NCBI GenBank assembly: GCA_016756855.1
Contig: JAESPD010000003.1
Span: 62,001 to 126,000 of the forward strand
Direction: 5' to 3'
From: a gamma proteobacterium endosymbiont of Lamellibrachia anaximandri
Lineage (GTDB): Bacteria; Pseudomonadota; Gammaproteobacteria; Chromatiales; Chromatiaceae
Length of the DNA: 64,000 bases
The position numbers and the translations under genes were made by a program. The notes beneath the pieces are model-generated. The model saw only the letters and a list, made by a program, of their open reading frames with translations, was not told where the DNA came from and ran no database searches. Of this stretch, positions 8,361-16,169 are shown piece by piece. Positions within the stretch are counted from its first letter, which is position 1, and the number at the start of each line of letters is the position of its first letter.

Positions 8361-9158
8361 TTACGACGATTTTAGTCGATCCAGCCGCAGCCGTTGCCGC
8401 TCGTCAAATAGCCGTCGTGAACCGAGCCAGACCGCTGCGGTGGCGCCGAAGCCGGTGCCGGCAGAGATCAGCAGCAGGATCAGGATCTGGTACTTGGCCG
8501 CTTCGAAGGGGGGGCTGCCGGCGAGTATCTGGCCGGTCATCATGCCAGGCAGGCTGACCACTCCGGCGGCGGCCATGGCGTTGATGATGGGGATCAGGCC
8601 GCTGCGCAGGGCGTTGCGGCGAATCTCTCCGATGGCGTTGTGCCAGTCGTGGCCCAGCATCAGCCGCGCTTCTATCTGATGGCGCTGTTGCCAGGCGTTG
8701 TGGGTAAGGTTGTCGAGACTGATGGCGATGCCCGACATGGTATTGCCCAAGAGCATCCCCAGTAGGGGTATCAGGTACTGCACCGAATACCAGGGCTCCA
8801 CCTGGATGATCACGTTGAGCGTCAGAATGGTCACGCTGAAGGAGGAGATGAACATGGAGAGGGTGCCAACCCCCATGCCCCAGATCCCGCTGAAGCGTCG
8901 TGCCTGCCGGGCCATGACCTCGTAACCCGCCATAAAGAGCATGAAGAGCGCCAGAGCTGCAATAAACAGAGGGTGGGACTGGGCAAAGAGGCTCTTCAAT
9001 ACCAGCCCCAGCAGGGTCAGTTGCACGATGCTGCGCAGGGCGGCGATCAGCAGTTTTCGTTCCACGCCGAGAGAGAGGCGGAAGGTGAGTATCGCCAACA
9101 GCAGCACCAGGCTGGCTGCCAGGCCAAGGTCGAGGGCGCTGAGCCGAATCAGTTCCAT
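8361..9158 (-). CDS. fetB: FetB-type ABC transporter permease
   Basis: A 265-residue inner-membrane protein with about six to seven membrane segments, of the UPF0014/FetB family. Family hallmarks are RSIVQLTLLGLVL near residue 42, the centre LIPLLGMLLGNTMSGIAISL, and RRNALRSGLIPIINAMAAAG followed by VSLPGMMTGQILAGSPP. In E. coli FetAB (YbbLM) protects against iron-dependent oxidative stress and is thought to export iron. The start overlaps the end of fetA by 10 bases. Confidence 0.88.
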   Translation of the reverse strand: MELIRLSALDLGLAASLVLLLAILTFRLSLGVERKLLIAALRSIVQLTLLGLVLKSLFAQSHPLFIAALALFMLFMAGYEVMARQARRFSGIWGMGVGTLSMFISSFSVTILTLNVIIQVEPWYSVQYLIPLLGMLLGNTMSGIAISLDNLTHNAWQQRHQIEARLMLGHDWHNAIGEIRRNALRSGLIPIINAMAAAGVVSLPGMMTGQILAGSPPFEAAKYQILILLLISAGTGFGATAAVWLGSRRLFDERQRLRLDRLKSS

Positions 9159-9754
9159 GTCGTCTCCTGCAGTCGGCCCTGAACAATCTGCAGCTGCCGC
9201 TGGGCGACCCGCTGTTGCTGCGCCGGGTCGTGGGTGACCCAGATCACCGCGCTATGCTGGGTTTTTCGCCATGACTCGATGAGCGTTTCCACCCGCTTCC
9301 TGTTGGTCTGATCCAGATTGGCTGTGGGTTCGTCCAGTAGCAGCACCTTGGGGTGGTTGAGCAGTAGCCGGGTCAGGCCGAAACGCTGTTTTTCACCACT
9401 GGAGAGACGGGAGACACTCCAGCTTTCGCTCTCGGGAGGAAGACCGAGAGATTGCAGCAGGGAGAGATCCTGCCGTGGCAGGTGGTCGCTGATCCGTTCA
9501 GCCCACCAGGCACTTTCTGCCGGCAGCAGGCCGACTCGTCTGCGCCACTCAGACCCTGTGAGAGACAGGCGAGACGCCTGGTCGACGAAGGCTTCCCCCT
9601 GATGTTGCGCATCGAGATCTGCAATGGCGCGCAGCAGAAGCGACTTGCCACAACCCGAGGGGCCGGTAAGTGTGATGCACTCCCCTGCCGCCAGCTCGAG
9701 ATCGAAGGCCGCGAGCAGAGGTGTCTGGAAGGCTTTGAGGGTCAGGCTGCCCAT
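9149..9754 (-). CDS. fetA: FetA-type ABC transporter ATPase
   Basis: A 201-residue nucleotide-binding subunit. Walker A is GPSGCGKS (about residues 32-39), the signature is LSSGEKQR in place of LSGGQ, Walker B is VLLLDEPTANLD, and the switch histidine sits in WVTHDP. The short length matches the YbbL/FetA group. It is coupled by a 10-base overlap to the FetB permease, so the pair probably forms the iron-homeostasis exporter. trmB ends 11 bases upstream and may share the transcript. Confidence 0.88.
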   Translation of the reverse strand: MGSLTLKAFQTPLLAAFDLELAAGECITLTGPSGCGKSLLLRAIADLDAQHQGEAFVDQASRLSLTGSEWRRRVGLLPAESAWWAERISDHLPRQDLSLLQSLGLPPESESWSVSRLSSGEKQRFGLTRLLLNHPKVLLLDEPTANLDQTNRKRVETLIESWRKTQHSAVIWVTHDPAQQQRVAQRQLQIVQGRLQETTWN

Positions 9755-9764
9755 GAGGGATTGC

Positions 9765-10463
9765 TCAGTCGCAACGCCGAAAGATCAGATCCCAGACGCC
9801 GTGACCAAGGCGTTGGCCCCGTTGTTCAAAGTGGGTAAGGGTGCGGTCTGCCGGACGCGGTGAGAAATTTCCCTGGCCTGCAGAGTTTTCAAAGCCCGTC
9901 GCTTCGCTGAGTACCAGCAGCATCTGTTCAGCATAGTCCTCCCAGTCGGTGGCCATATGCAGAAAGCCGCCGGGCCTGAGCGCCCGCTGCACCAGTTGTG
10001 TGAACTCCGGTTGTACGATGCGGCGCTTATGGTGTTTCTTCTTGGGCCAGGGATCGGGAAAGAACAGGTAGAGCCCATCCAGGCAGCCGACAGGCAGATG
10101 GTGGCGCAACAGCTCCATGGCATCGCACTTCAGCACCCGGGCATTGTCGCTATCGCTCTCTTCCAGCTTCAGCATCAGGCTGCCGACACCGGGGCCGTGT
10201 ACCTCGACGCCGAGGTAGTTCTGCTCCGGATGACGAGCCGCCAACGTGGACAGCGTCTCCCCGTTGCCGCAGCCGATCTCAAGAAACAGTGGGTGGCTGT
10301 TGCCGAAAATGGTGGTCGGGTCGATCTGGTCTGTGGCGGGGAGCTCCAGCCCGTAACGGGGCCAGAGTTCCTCAAAGGCCCGTCTCTGGGCCTGGGTGGT
10401 GCGGCCCTGGCGCAGCACGAAGCTGCGGATCGGGGGATGGGTTGTCGATGTCTCTTCTTCCAT
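9765..10463 (-). CDS. trmB: tRNA (guanine-N7-)-methyltransferase
   Basis: Methylates G46 of tRNA variable loops. The 232 residues have the SAM motif LEIGCGNGETL, the conserved NYLGVEVHGPGVGSL region, the TrmB hallmark DGLYLFFPDPWPKKKHHKRR and a C-terminal TxFExRGxxLGH-like segment (THFEQRGQRLGHGVWDL). The start codon lies six bases from the end of a dispersed repeat. Confidence 0.93.
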   Translation of the reverse strand: MEEETSTTHPPIRSFVLRQGRTTQAQRRAFEELWPRYGLELPATDQIDPTTIFGNSHPLFLEIGCGNGETLSTLAARHPEQNYLGVEVHGPGVGSLMLKLEESDSDNARVLKCDAMELLRHHLPVGCLDGLYLFFPDPWPKKKHHKRRIVQPEFTQLVQRALRPGGFLHMATDWEDYAEQMLLVLSEATGFENSAGQGNFSPRPADRTLTHFEQRGQRLGHGVWDLIFRRCD

Positions 10464-10468
10464 CTAAC

Positions 10469-10599
10469 CAGTGCCCGTCCGGAAACACTGTTTTAACCAC
10501 GAAGCGCACGAAGTACACGAAAATTTATTGTTAATCAATTTATTACCTTCGTGTGCTTCGTGCTCTTTGTGGTTGGTTATGGGTTTTCAGATGACACTA
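10469..10599. repeat. Terminal-inverted-repeat element, copy A
   Basis: About 131 bp between thiG and trmB. The ends are related inverted repeats: CAGTGCCCGTCCGGAAAC on the left and, read from the right, TAGTGTCATCTGAAAACCC. Inside, two long arms pair: AACCACGAAGCGCACGAAG from 10495 against CTTCGTGCTCTTTGTGGTT to 10574, with an AT-rich centre. Closely related copies are at 41114-41248 and, with another core, 55316-55457; degenerate relatives are at 39212-39291 and 58133-58270. No coding potential was seen. Confidence 0.75.
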
Positions 10600-10628
10600 A
10601 ATCAGCGTGTATTGTCACTCGTCACGAA

Positions 10629-11426
10629 TCAGAAAAAGAGCCCGTCCATCGGCGAAGAGGCGGAGGCAAATCGTTTGGCGGGCATGCGTCCAGCGAGGTA
10701 GGCTTCGCGCCCGGCCTGGATGCCTTTCTTCATGGCGGATGCCATCAGCACCGGATTTTGGGCAGCGGCGATAGCAGTGTTCATCAGCACGCCGTCGCAG
10801 CCCAGTTCCATGGCAACTGCAGCGTCGGAGGCGGTGCCCACGCCGGCGTCCACCAGGATCGGCACATTGGCATTCTCCACGATGGTGCGGATGTTCAGGC
10901 GGTTGCGAACGCCAAGTCCGGAGCCGATAGGGGCGGCCAGCGGCATCACCGCAACGCAGCCTAGCTCTTCCAGTTGTCTGGCGACGATAGGGTCGTCGTT
11001 GGTGTAGACCATGACGTCGAAGCCGTCCTTGATCAGCTCTTCGGCGGCACCCAGGGTCGCAATGACGTCGGGGAAAAGGGTCTTCTCATCACCCAGAACC
11101 TCCAGCTTCACCAGGTTGTGCCCATCGAGCAGTTCCCTGGCCAGGCGGCAGGTGCGCACGGCAGTTTTGGCATCGAAGCAACCGGCAGTATTGGGCAGAT
11201 AGGTGAACTCACTGGGCGGAAGTACCTCCAGAATGTTCGGCTCGTCCCTGTTCTGTCCCATATTGGTGCGGCGCACTGCGATGGTGACGATCTCGGCGCC
11301 GCTGGCATCAATGGCGGCGCGGGTCTCGGCCATATCCTTGTATTTGCCGGTACCCACCAGTAGGCGGGAGGTGAATTCGCGGCCGGCGACGGAAAAAGAG
11401 TCGGTTTTGGTATTTTCGTTTGGCAT
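10629..11426 (-). CDS. thiG: Thiazole synthase
   Basis: Forms the thiazole phosphate of thiamine from deoxyxylulose phosphate, dehydroglycine and the ThiS thiocarboxylate. The 265 residues hold [19 protein letters not shown], the catalytic-lysine segment [42 protein letters not shown] and the phosphate-binding [18 protein letters not shown]. thiS lies 54 bases upstream in the same direction. No TPP riboswitch was recognised ahead of the pair. Confidence 0.95.
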   Translation of the reverse strand: MPNENTKTDSFSVAGREFTSRLLVGTGKYKDMAETRAAIDASGAEIVTIAVRRTNMGQNRDEPNILEVLPPSEFTYLPNTAGCFDAKTAVRTCRLARELLDGHNLVKLEVLGDEKTLFPDVIATLGAAEELIKDGFDVMVYTNDDPIVARQLEELGCVAVMPLAAPIGSGLGVRNRLNIRTIVENANVPILVDAGVGTASDAAVAMELGCDGVLMNTAIAAAQNPVLMASAMKKGIQAGREAYLAGRMPAKRFASASSPMDGLFF

Positions 11427-11480
11427 GTTCTTTATCGGAAATTAGAAGGACAGGAGATGAGTGATTTCGGTTGATCTGCT

Positions 11481-11681
11481 TTATCCGCCGCCGACGGCGT
11501 GGATGATCTCAACCTTGTCACCGGCATGCAGGTGATGGCCGCTGAAGGTGCTGCGGGGAATCAGTTCCTCGTTGACCTCGACGGCGATTCGCTGCTCAGT
11601 GAGTTCAAGCTGTTCAATCAATCCTACCATGTCCGTGTCATCGGGGATTTGCTTTTCTGCGCCGTTTATATAAATCTGCAT
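11481..11681 (-). CDS. thiS: Sulfur-carrier protein ThiS
   Basis: A 66-residue ubiquitin-like sulfur carrier for thiazole formation. It begins MQIYINGAEK, has the central VNEELIPRS and the GDKVEIIHAVGGG tail, whose terminal Gly-Gly is adenylated and thiocarboxylated. The frame extends 25 codons upstream, but the ATG at 11681 gives the family length. It precedes thiG. Confidence 0.93.
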   Translation of the reverse strand: MQIYINGAEKQIPDDTDMVGLIEQLELTEQRIAVEVNEELIPRSTFSGHHLHAGDKVEIIHAVGGG

Positions 11682-11809
11682 CTTCAGGTCTCTGCGCTGA
11701 CAGTCGAGTAGTTGGATGTAGCCAAGCGGCGAGTTTACACCAATCCGGCGGCGCATATAAATGGAGACGCAACGGAAGTATTGATCTCAAGGTTTGGGGA
11801 GCGGGTCTT

Positions 11810-13642
11810 TTGGAACAATGGAGTGAAGATCTAATTCCCGTCGAGCGTGCGCGTACGCTCGACGGGATGTTTTATCAGCGGGTGCGGCGTACGCCGGATG
11901 CCCTCGCTTATCGCAGTTACGACAGAAAAGAGAAGCTTTGGTACGACCTGACCTGGGCCGAGATGGGCGAGCAGGTGGCGCGCTGGCGTCAGGCGCTTGC
12001 CGGAGAGGAACTCGAATCCGGTGATCGGGTGGCAGTGTTGTTGCGCAACAGCCCGGAGTGGGTGATGCTCGATCAGGCCAGCATGTCACTGGGACTTGTG
12101 CTGGTGCCGCTCTATACCGATGACCGTGCCGAAGCAATTGCCTACATCATGGAGGACGCAGCGGTAAAGCTGTTGCTGGTGCAGGATGCAGGTCGCTGGA
12201 ACCGCATGGCCCCGGCGTTGGCGGATCTGCAGCAGTTGCAGCGTGTTGTCGTGCTGGAAGCAAACAAAGAGCCGGTACAGATGGGCGAAGAGGGCGATGT
12301 GGTCCTGACAGCGGATAGCTGGCTGCCGGTGAAAGGCGAACCTTTGACCCAAAGGAGTGCCGACCCGGACAGTCTTGCCTCAATCGTCTACACCTCAGGC
12401 ACCACAGGGCGGCCCAAAGGTGTGATGCTGAGTCACATGAACATGCTCTCCATCGCCCACGCCTCGCTGACTGTGGTGGACTGCTATCGGGAGGACAGCT
12501 TTCTCTCCTTTCTGCCGCTCTCCCATACGCTTGAAAGGACCGCCGGTTACTACCTGCCGATGATGGCCGGTGCCTCAGTCGCTTTCGCCCGCTCCGTTAC
12601 GCAGCTTGCGGAGGATCTGCAGAACATCAAGCCAACGATCATTATTGCGGTGCCGCGTATCTTCGAACGGGTCTATGCCAAGCTGCACGATCAGATGAAG
12701 AAAAAACCGGCCATCGCCCGCCTGCTGTTCAACCTGACGGTCGATATCGGTTTCAAGGATTTTGAGCGGCGTATGGGGCGTCGTCACTGGTCCCCTTCGT
12801 TGTTGATGATGCCGCTGTTGCGGCGTTTGGTGGCGGACAAGGTTCTGCAGAAACTGGGTGGCCGCCTGCGTGGCGCAGTCAGCGGCGGGGCGGCATTATC
12901 GCCGGAGATTGCCCGTATCTTTCTTGGGCTTGGGCTGCCGATGGTGCAGGGCTACGGTCTCACGGAGACCAGCCCGGTGATCAGCGTCAACCCGCTGAGC
13001 GACATCAGGCTGGGCAGTGTGGGCATCCCGTTGCGGGGAATCGAAACGAAGATCGGCGAAAACGATGAACTGCTGGTCAAAACGCCGGGCATGATGCTCG
13101 GCTACTGGAATAATCATGCCGCGACAGCGGAGATGATCGATGCGGATGGTTGGCTGCACACCGGTGATCAGGTGCGCTTTGACGAGGATCGGCACATCTA
13201 TATCACTGGCCGGCTCAAGGATATTCTGGTGTTATCCAACGGCGAGAAGATTCCTCCTGCAGACATGGAGCTGGCGATTGCCCTGGATCCGTTGATTGAA
13301 CAGGTGTTGGTGGTGGGAGAGGGTAAATCCTACATGAGTGCGCTGGTGGTGTTGAATGCAGATCTCTGGCCCGGCCTGGCGGATGAGTATGGCTTGGACG
13401 CCGCCGATCCCGAGAGTCTGAAAGAGAGTCGTCTCCAGCATGAGGTAATGAGTCGTATCAAGGCTGCCCTTGGTGGCTTTCCCGGTTATGCCAAGATTCG
13501 CCGGGTGGCGTTGTTGCTGGAGCCCTGGACCGTGGATAATGGCATGTTGACGCCGACCCTGAAGGTCAAGCGTCCGATGGTGTTGGAGCTCTGTGCGAGA
13601 GAAGTGGAAGCGCTTTACGACAGTGGACCTGCGTCGGCGTGA
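11810..13642 (+). CDS. Long-chain acyl-CoA synthetase-like AMP-forming ligase
   Basis: A 610-residue ANL-family enzyme expected to activate long-chain fatty acids to acyl-AMP and then acyl-CoA. Signatures are YTSGTTGRPKGVMLSH (about residues 195-210), GYGLTETSPVIS, the DGWLHTGD ribose-binding motif, YITGRLKDILVLSNGEKIPP at the hinge and LTPTLKVKRP with the catalytic lysine near the C-terminus. The start is TTG with GGGGAG eight bases before it; homology begins upstream of the next ATG at 11867, which supports the TTG. A strong hairpin lies in codons 9-20. Confidence 0.88.
   Translation: MEQWSEDLIPVERARTLDGMFYQRVRRTPDALAYRSYDRKEKLWYDLTWAEMGEQVARWRQALAGEELESGDRVAVLLRNSPEWVMLDQASMSLGLVLVPLYTDDRAEAIAYIMEDAAVKLLLVQDAGRWNRMAPALADLQQLQRVVVLEANKEPVQMGEEGDVVLTADSWLPVKGEPLTQRSADPDSLASIVYTSGTTGRPKGVMLSHMNMLSIAHASLTVVDCYREDSFLSFLPLSHTLERTAGYYLPMMAGASVAFARSVTQLAEDLQNIKPTIIIAVPRIFERVYAKLHDQMKKKPAIARLLFNLTVDIGFKDFERRMGRRHWSPSLLMMPLLRRLVADKVLQKLGGRLRGAVSGGAALSPEIARIFLGLGLPMVQGYGLTETSPVISVNPLSDIRLGSVGIPLRGIETKIGENDELLVKTPGMMLGYWNNHAATAEMIDADGWLHTGDQVRFDEDRHIYITGRLKDILVLSNGEKIPPADMELAIALDPLIEQVLVVGEGKSYMSALVVLNADLWPGLADEYGLDAADPESLKESRLQHEVMSRIKAALGGFPGYAKIRRVALLLEPWTVDNGMLTPTLKVKRPMVLELCAREVEALYDSGPASA
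11836..11867. other. Perfect 13-bp inverted repeat inside the start of the acyl-CoA synthetase gene
   Basis: CCCGTCGAGCGT (11837-11848) and ACGCTCGACGGG (11855-11866) are exact complements around a six-base loop, with one more T-A pair outside. In mRNA it would form a very stable GC-rich stem about 25 bases after the start codon. It is coding sequence, so the symmetry may be incidental or may slow or gate translation. Confidence 0.6.
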
Positions 13643-13690
13643 TCAGTCGCTGACACAGCGTCTTCGGCTTGCTAGAATCGTCTCTCCTAC

Positions 13691-13764
13691 GCGGGTATCG
13701 TATATCGGTATTACCCTAGCTTCCCAAGCTAGTGAGGCGAGTTCGACTCTCGCTACCCGCTCCA
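13691..13764 (+). tRNA. tRNA-Gly, anticodon CCC
   Basis: A cloverleaf folds with acceptor GCGGGTA/TACCCGC. The anticodon arm CTAGC-TTCCCAA-GCTAG carries CCC, and the T arm GCGAG-TTCGACT-CTCGC is intact. Discriminator T and an encoded CCA follow, giving 74 bases. It decodes GGG. It sits about 50 bases after the acyl-CoA synthetase stop. Confidence 0.93.
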
Positions 13765-13973
13765 TTTCATGCTTCTGTTTGGGTTCCCGGGCAGCGTCCG
13801 CGAACTGATACCCCTGCAAGTGAATTCGTCTCTCCGGGTTTATCGGTGAATGGGTGTCGGTATTTCCATTGTTGATTGATCTTTCCATGCATGTTTTCAT
13901 TTGGAAGCTATGATGGTACTGACAAAAAACAACACACATGTTCCCAACATATGTTTCATAGGAAGCGCTTTCC

Positions 13974-14432
13974 ATGACCGCAATTTCGTTAATGGATCCA
14001 AGTCCCACTGTGCTGAAACCGACCGACACAATCAGCACAGCTGTCCAGGAGATCATGCAACACCGCTATCGCCAGGTGCCGGTAGTTGCAGAGGACGGGA
14101 GCTTTCTGGGTGTGTTCGGGGTCAACTGCCTGCTGAAACTGGTTCTGCCCAAGGCCGCGGTCATGGAAAAAGGGCTCACCAGTCTCTCTTTTGTCTACGA
14201 GTCGTTGGGGGATCTTCACCATCGTCTTAAAGATACGGAGCATGAGCCGATCTCCATCTGTATGAAACAGGATGTCGAGATTGTCACACCCGACACCTCA
14301 TTGGTGGAGACCCTGTTGGTCCTCTACCGCAATCGAACCAGCATCCCGGTGGTGGATCCCGAAAACAATAAACTGCTTGGCATGATTTCCTACTGGGATG
14401 TCGGCGAAAAGATCCTCTCTGCAGAAGGGTGA
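13974..14432 (+). CDS. Two-CBS-domain protein
   Basis: A 152-residue soluble protein made of a CBS pair: residues about 5-62 (SPTVLKPTDTISTAVQEIMQ ... RQVPVVAEDGSFLGVFGV) and about 88-150 (VEIVTPDTSLVETLLVLY ... SIPVVDPENNKLLGMISYWD). CBS pairs bind adenosyl nucleotides and often gate transporters. A transporter gene starts six bases after its stop, so it is probably that protein's regulatory partner (inference from spacing). The upstream gap from the tRNA is about 210 bases and holds no clear gene. Confidence 0.85.
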   Translation: MTAISLMDPSPTVLKPTDTISTAVQEIMQHRYRQVPVVAEDGSFLGVFGVNCLLKLVLPKAAVMEKGLTSLSFVYESLGDLHHRLKDTEHEPISICMKQDVEIVTPDTSLVETLLVLYRNRTSIPVVDPENNKLLGMISYWDVGEKILSAEG

Positions 14433-14438
14433 TCGCAA

Positions 14439-15776
14439 TTGCATAATATCCATCAGCCGGATGTGATCTTTGGGCTCGACCCGCTCTGGTTTGCCGGTGC
14501 GTTATTCGTATTCACCTATGCGATGATTCTTACCGAGCGCCTAAATCGCGCTATCGTCTCGCTGACTATGGCCTGCCTGATGATCCTTGGCGGTGTATTG
14601 ACTCAGGAAGCCGCTTTTCAGGGTGTGGATTTCAACACCCTGGGGTTATTGACCGGCATGATGATCATTGTTGGAATCACCAAGGATTCAGGGGTGTTTC
14701 AGTATCTGGCCATCTGGTCCGCCAAGCGGGTCAATGCCGATCCCTGGGGCATCCTGGTCACCCTTGTCCTGGTTACCGCGATACTCTCCGCACTGCTGGA
14801 TAATGTCACTACCGTACTATTGATCGCCCCCGTTACCCTGCTTATTACCGATGCGCTCAAGGTCAGTGCCTATCCCTATCTGTTTGCCGAGATATTCGCC
14901 TCCAATATCGGCGGCACGGCAACTCTTATCGGCGATCCTCCCAACATCATGATCGGCTCTGCCGTAGGGCTGAGTTTCAATGATTTTCTGTTCAATATCG
15001 CACCCCTGTCCCTGATTGTTCTACCCCTGACCCTGATCCCCATCTACCTCATCTGGGGGCGCAAACTCGTCGCTGACCCACAGAGCCGCCAGCAGGTCAT
15101 GAACTACCGGGAGGCGGATGCCATCACCGATCCACGCCTGCTCAAGCAGTCGATGTTCGTACTGGCGCTGGTGATGGCCGGATTCATCCTGGCCCATGAT
15201 ATCCACCAGCAGCCAGCTACCATTGCCATGTTCGGTGCTGCAGTGTTGCTGATTTTAATCAACCTGCCGAAGGATCCCAGCGAGCAGTCCAAACGGGTGC
15301 ACAAAGCCTTTTGCGAGGTGGAGTGGACCACCATATTCTTCTTTATCGGCCTGTTTATCGTAGTTTATGGTGTGGAAACCACTGGCCTGCTGGAGATGCT
15401 GGCGCATCAGGTGCTGGATCTTACGGGCGGGGACAAGCCAACCACTGCCATCGCCATCCTCTGGATCTCAGCTGTGGCATCAGCGGTGGTGGATAACATC
15501 CCCTTCGTCGCCACCATGATCCCGCTGATCGAGAACATGGCGGTAACTTTTGGTGGTTCCGATGAGTTGATGCCTCTGTGGTGGTCTCTCGCCCTGGGCT
15601 CCTGCCTGGGGGGTAACGGCAGTCTGGTCGGGGCAAGCGCCAACCTTATCGTGGCGGGATTCGCCGAGCGTGCCGGACAGCCGATACGCTTCCTACCGTT
15701 CATGTTGATGGCTTTCCCATTGATGCTGATGTCGATACTGGTGAGTAGTATCTACGTTTACCTGCGGTATTTTTAA
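14439..15776 (+). CDS. SLC13/ArsB/NhaD-type ion transporter
   Basis: A 445-residue inner-membrane protein of about 11-12 membrane segments from the ion-transporter superfamily. The two inverted halves each show the family motif: NIGGTATLIGDPPNIMIGS near residue 160 and LGGNGSLVGASANLIVAGF near 400. LLDNVTTVLL and VVDNIPFVAT are the matching gate helices. The substrate is not evident; Na+/H+, arsenite, sulfate or dicarboxylate are all used in this superfamily. TTG is the start, with AGAAGGG upstream. It follows the CBS gene directly and is likely co-translated. Confidence 0.85.
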   Translation: MHNIHQPDVIFGLDPLWFAGALFVFTYAMILTERLNRAIVSLTMACLMILGGVLTQEAAFQGVDFNTLGLLTGMMIIVGITKDSGVFQYLAIWSAKRVNADPWGILVTLVLVTAILSALLDNVTTVLLIAPVTLLITDALKVSAYPYLFAEIFASNIGGTATLIGDPPNIMIGSAVGLSFNDFLFNIAPLSLIVLPLTLIPIYLIWGRKLVADPQSRQQVMNYREADAITDPRLLKQSMFVLALVMAGFILAHDIHQQPATIAMFGAAVLLILINLPKDPSEQSKRVHKAFCEVEWTTIFFFIGLFIVVYGVETTGLLEMLAHQVLDLTGGDKPTTAIAILWISAVASAVVDNIPFVATMIPLIENMAVTFGGSDELMPLWWSLALGSCLGGNGSLVGASANLIVAGFAERAGQPIRFLPFMLMAFPLMLMSILVSSIYVYLRYF

Positions 15777-15831
15777 GCGCCGGCAGTTTCTTCCTTTTTT
15801 ATGCCCTACAGCTGATCAATGAGAGCCTGCC

Positions 15832-16149
15832 ATGTTAAAACTCTATGAGGCTGCTGACCGCATCGAAGCTCAGATGTTCAAGGATTTCCTTCAGGAAAAG
15901 GGGATCGAAACGGTGATACTGGGAGACTACCTGTCCGGTGCCGCCGGAGAGTTGGCGGCCAATATCTTTCCGGCGCTCTGGGTGGTGAATGAAGAAGATT
16001 TGCCAGGCGCGAAGGTTCTGTTACAAATTTTTACAAATAATCAGATCCAGACAGTTGGCCAAACTGCATGGGTCTGCTCAAAATGTGGTGAAAAGGTCGA
16101 TGCAGGCTTCGATCTGTGCTGGAATTGTGCTACACCTCGTAGAAGATAA
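15832..16149 (+). CDS. DUF2007 protein with C-terminal zinc ribbon
   Basis: A 105-residue protein. Residues 1-70 match the DUF2007 putative signal-transducing fold (LYEAADRIEAQMFKDFLQEK ... LWVVNEEDLPGAKVLL). Residues 80-102 form a C4 zinc ribbon, CSKCGEKVDAGFDLCWNC. The molecular role of the family is unknown. It stands between the transporter and asmA, in the same direction. Confidence 0.8.
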   Translation: MLKLYEAADRIEAQMFKDFLQEKGIETVILGDYLSGAAGELAANIFPALWVVNEEDLPGAKVLLQIFTNNQIQTVGQTAWVCSKCGEKVDAGFDLCWNCATPRRR

Positions 16150-16169
16150 TATAAATAAGGAGATGACGG

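Noticed and set aside
11682..11809. TPP riboswitch ahead of thiS
   Set aside because: The conserved CTGAGA and ACCTGA thi-box pieces were not found in the correct order or orientation.
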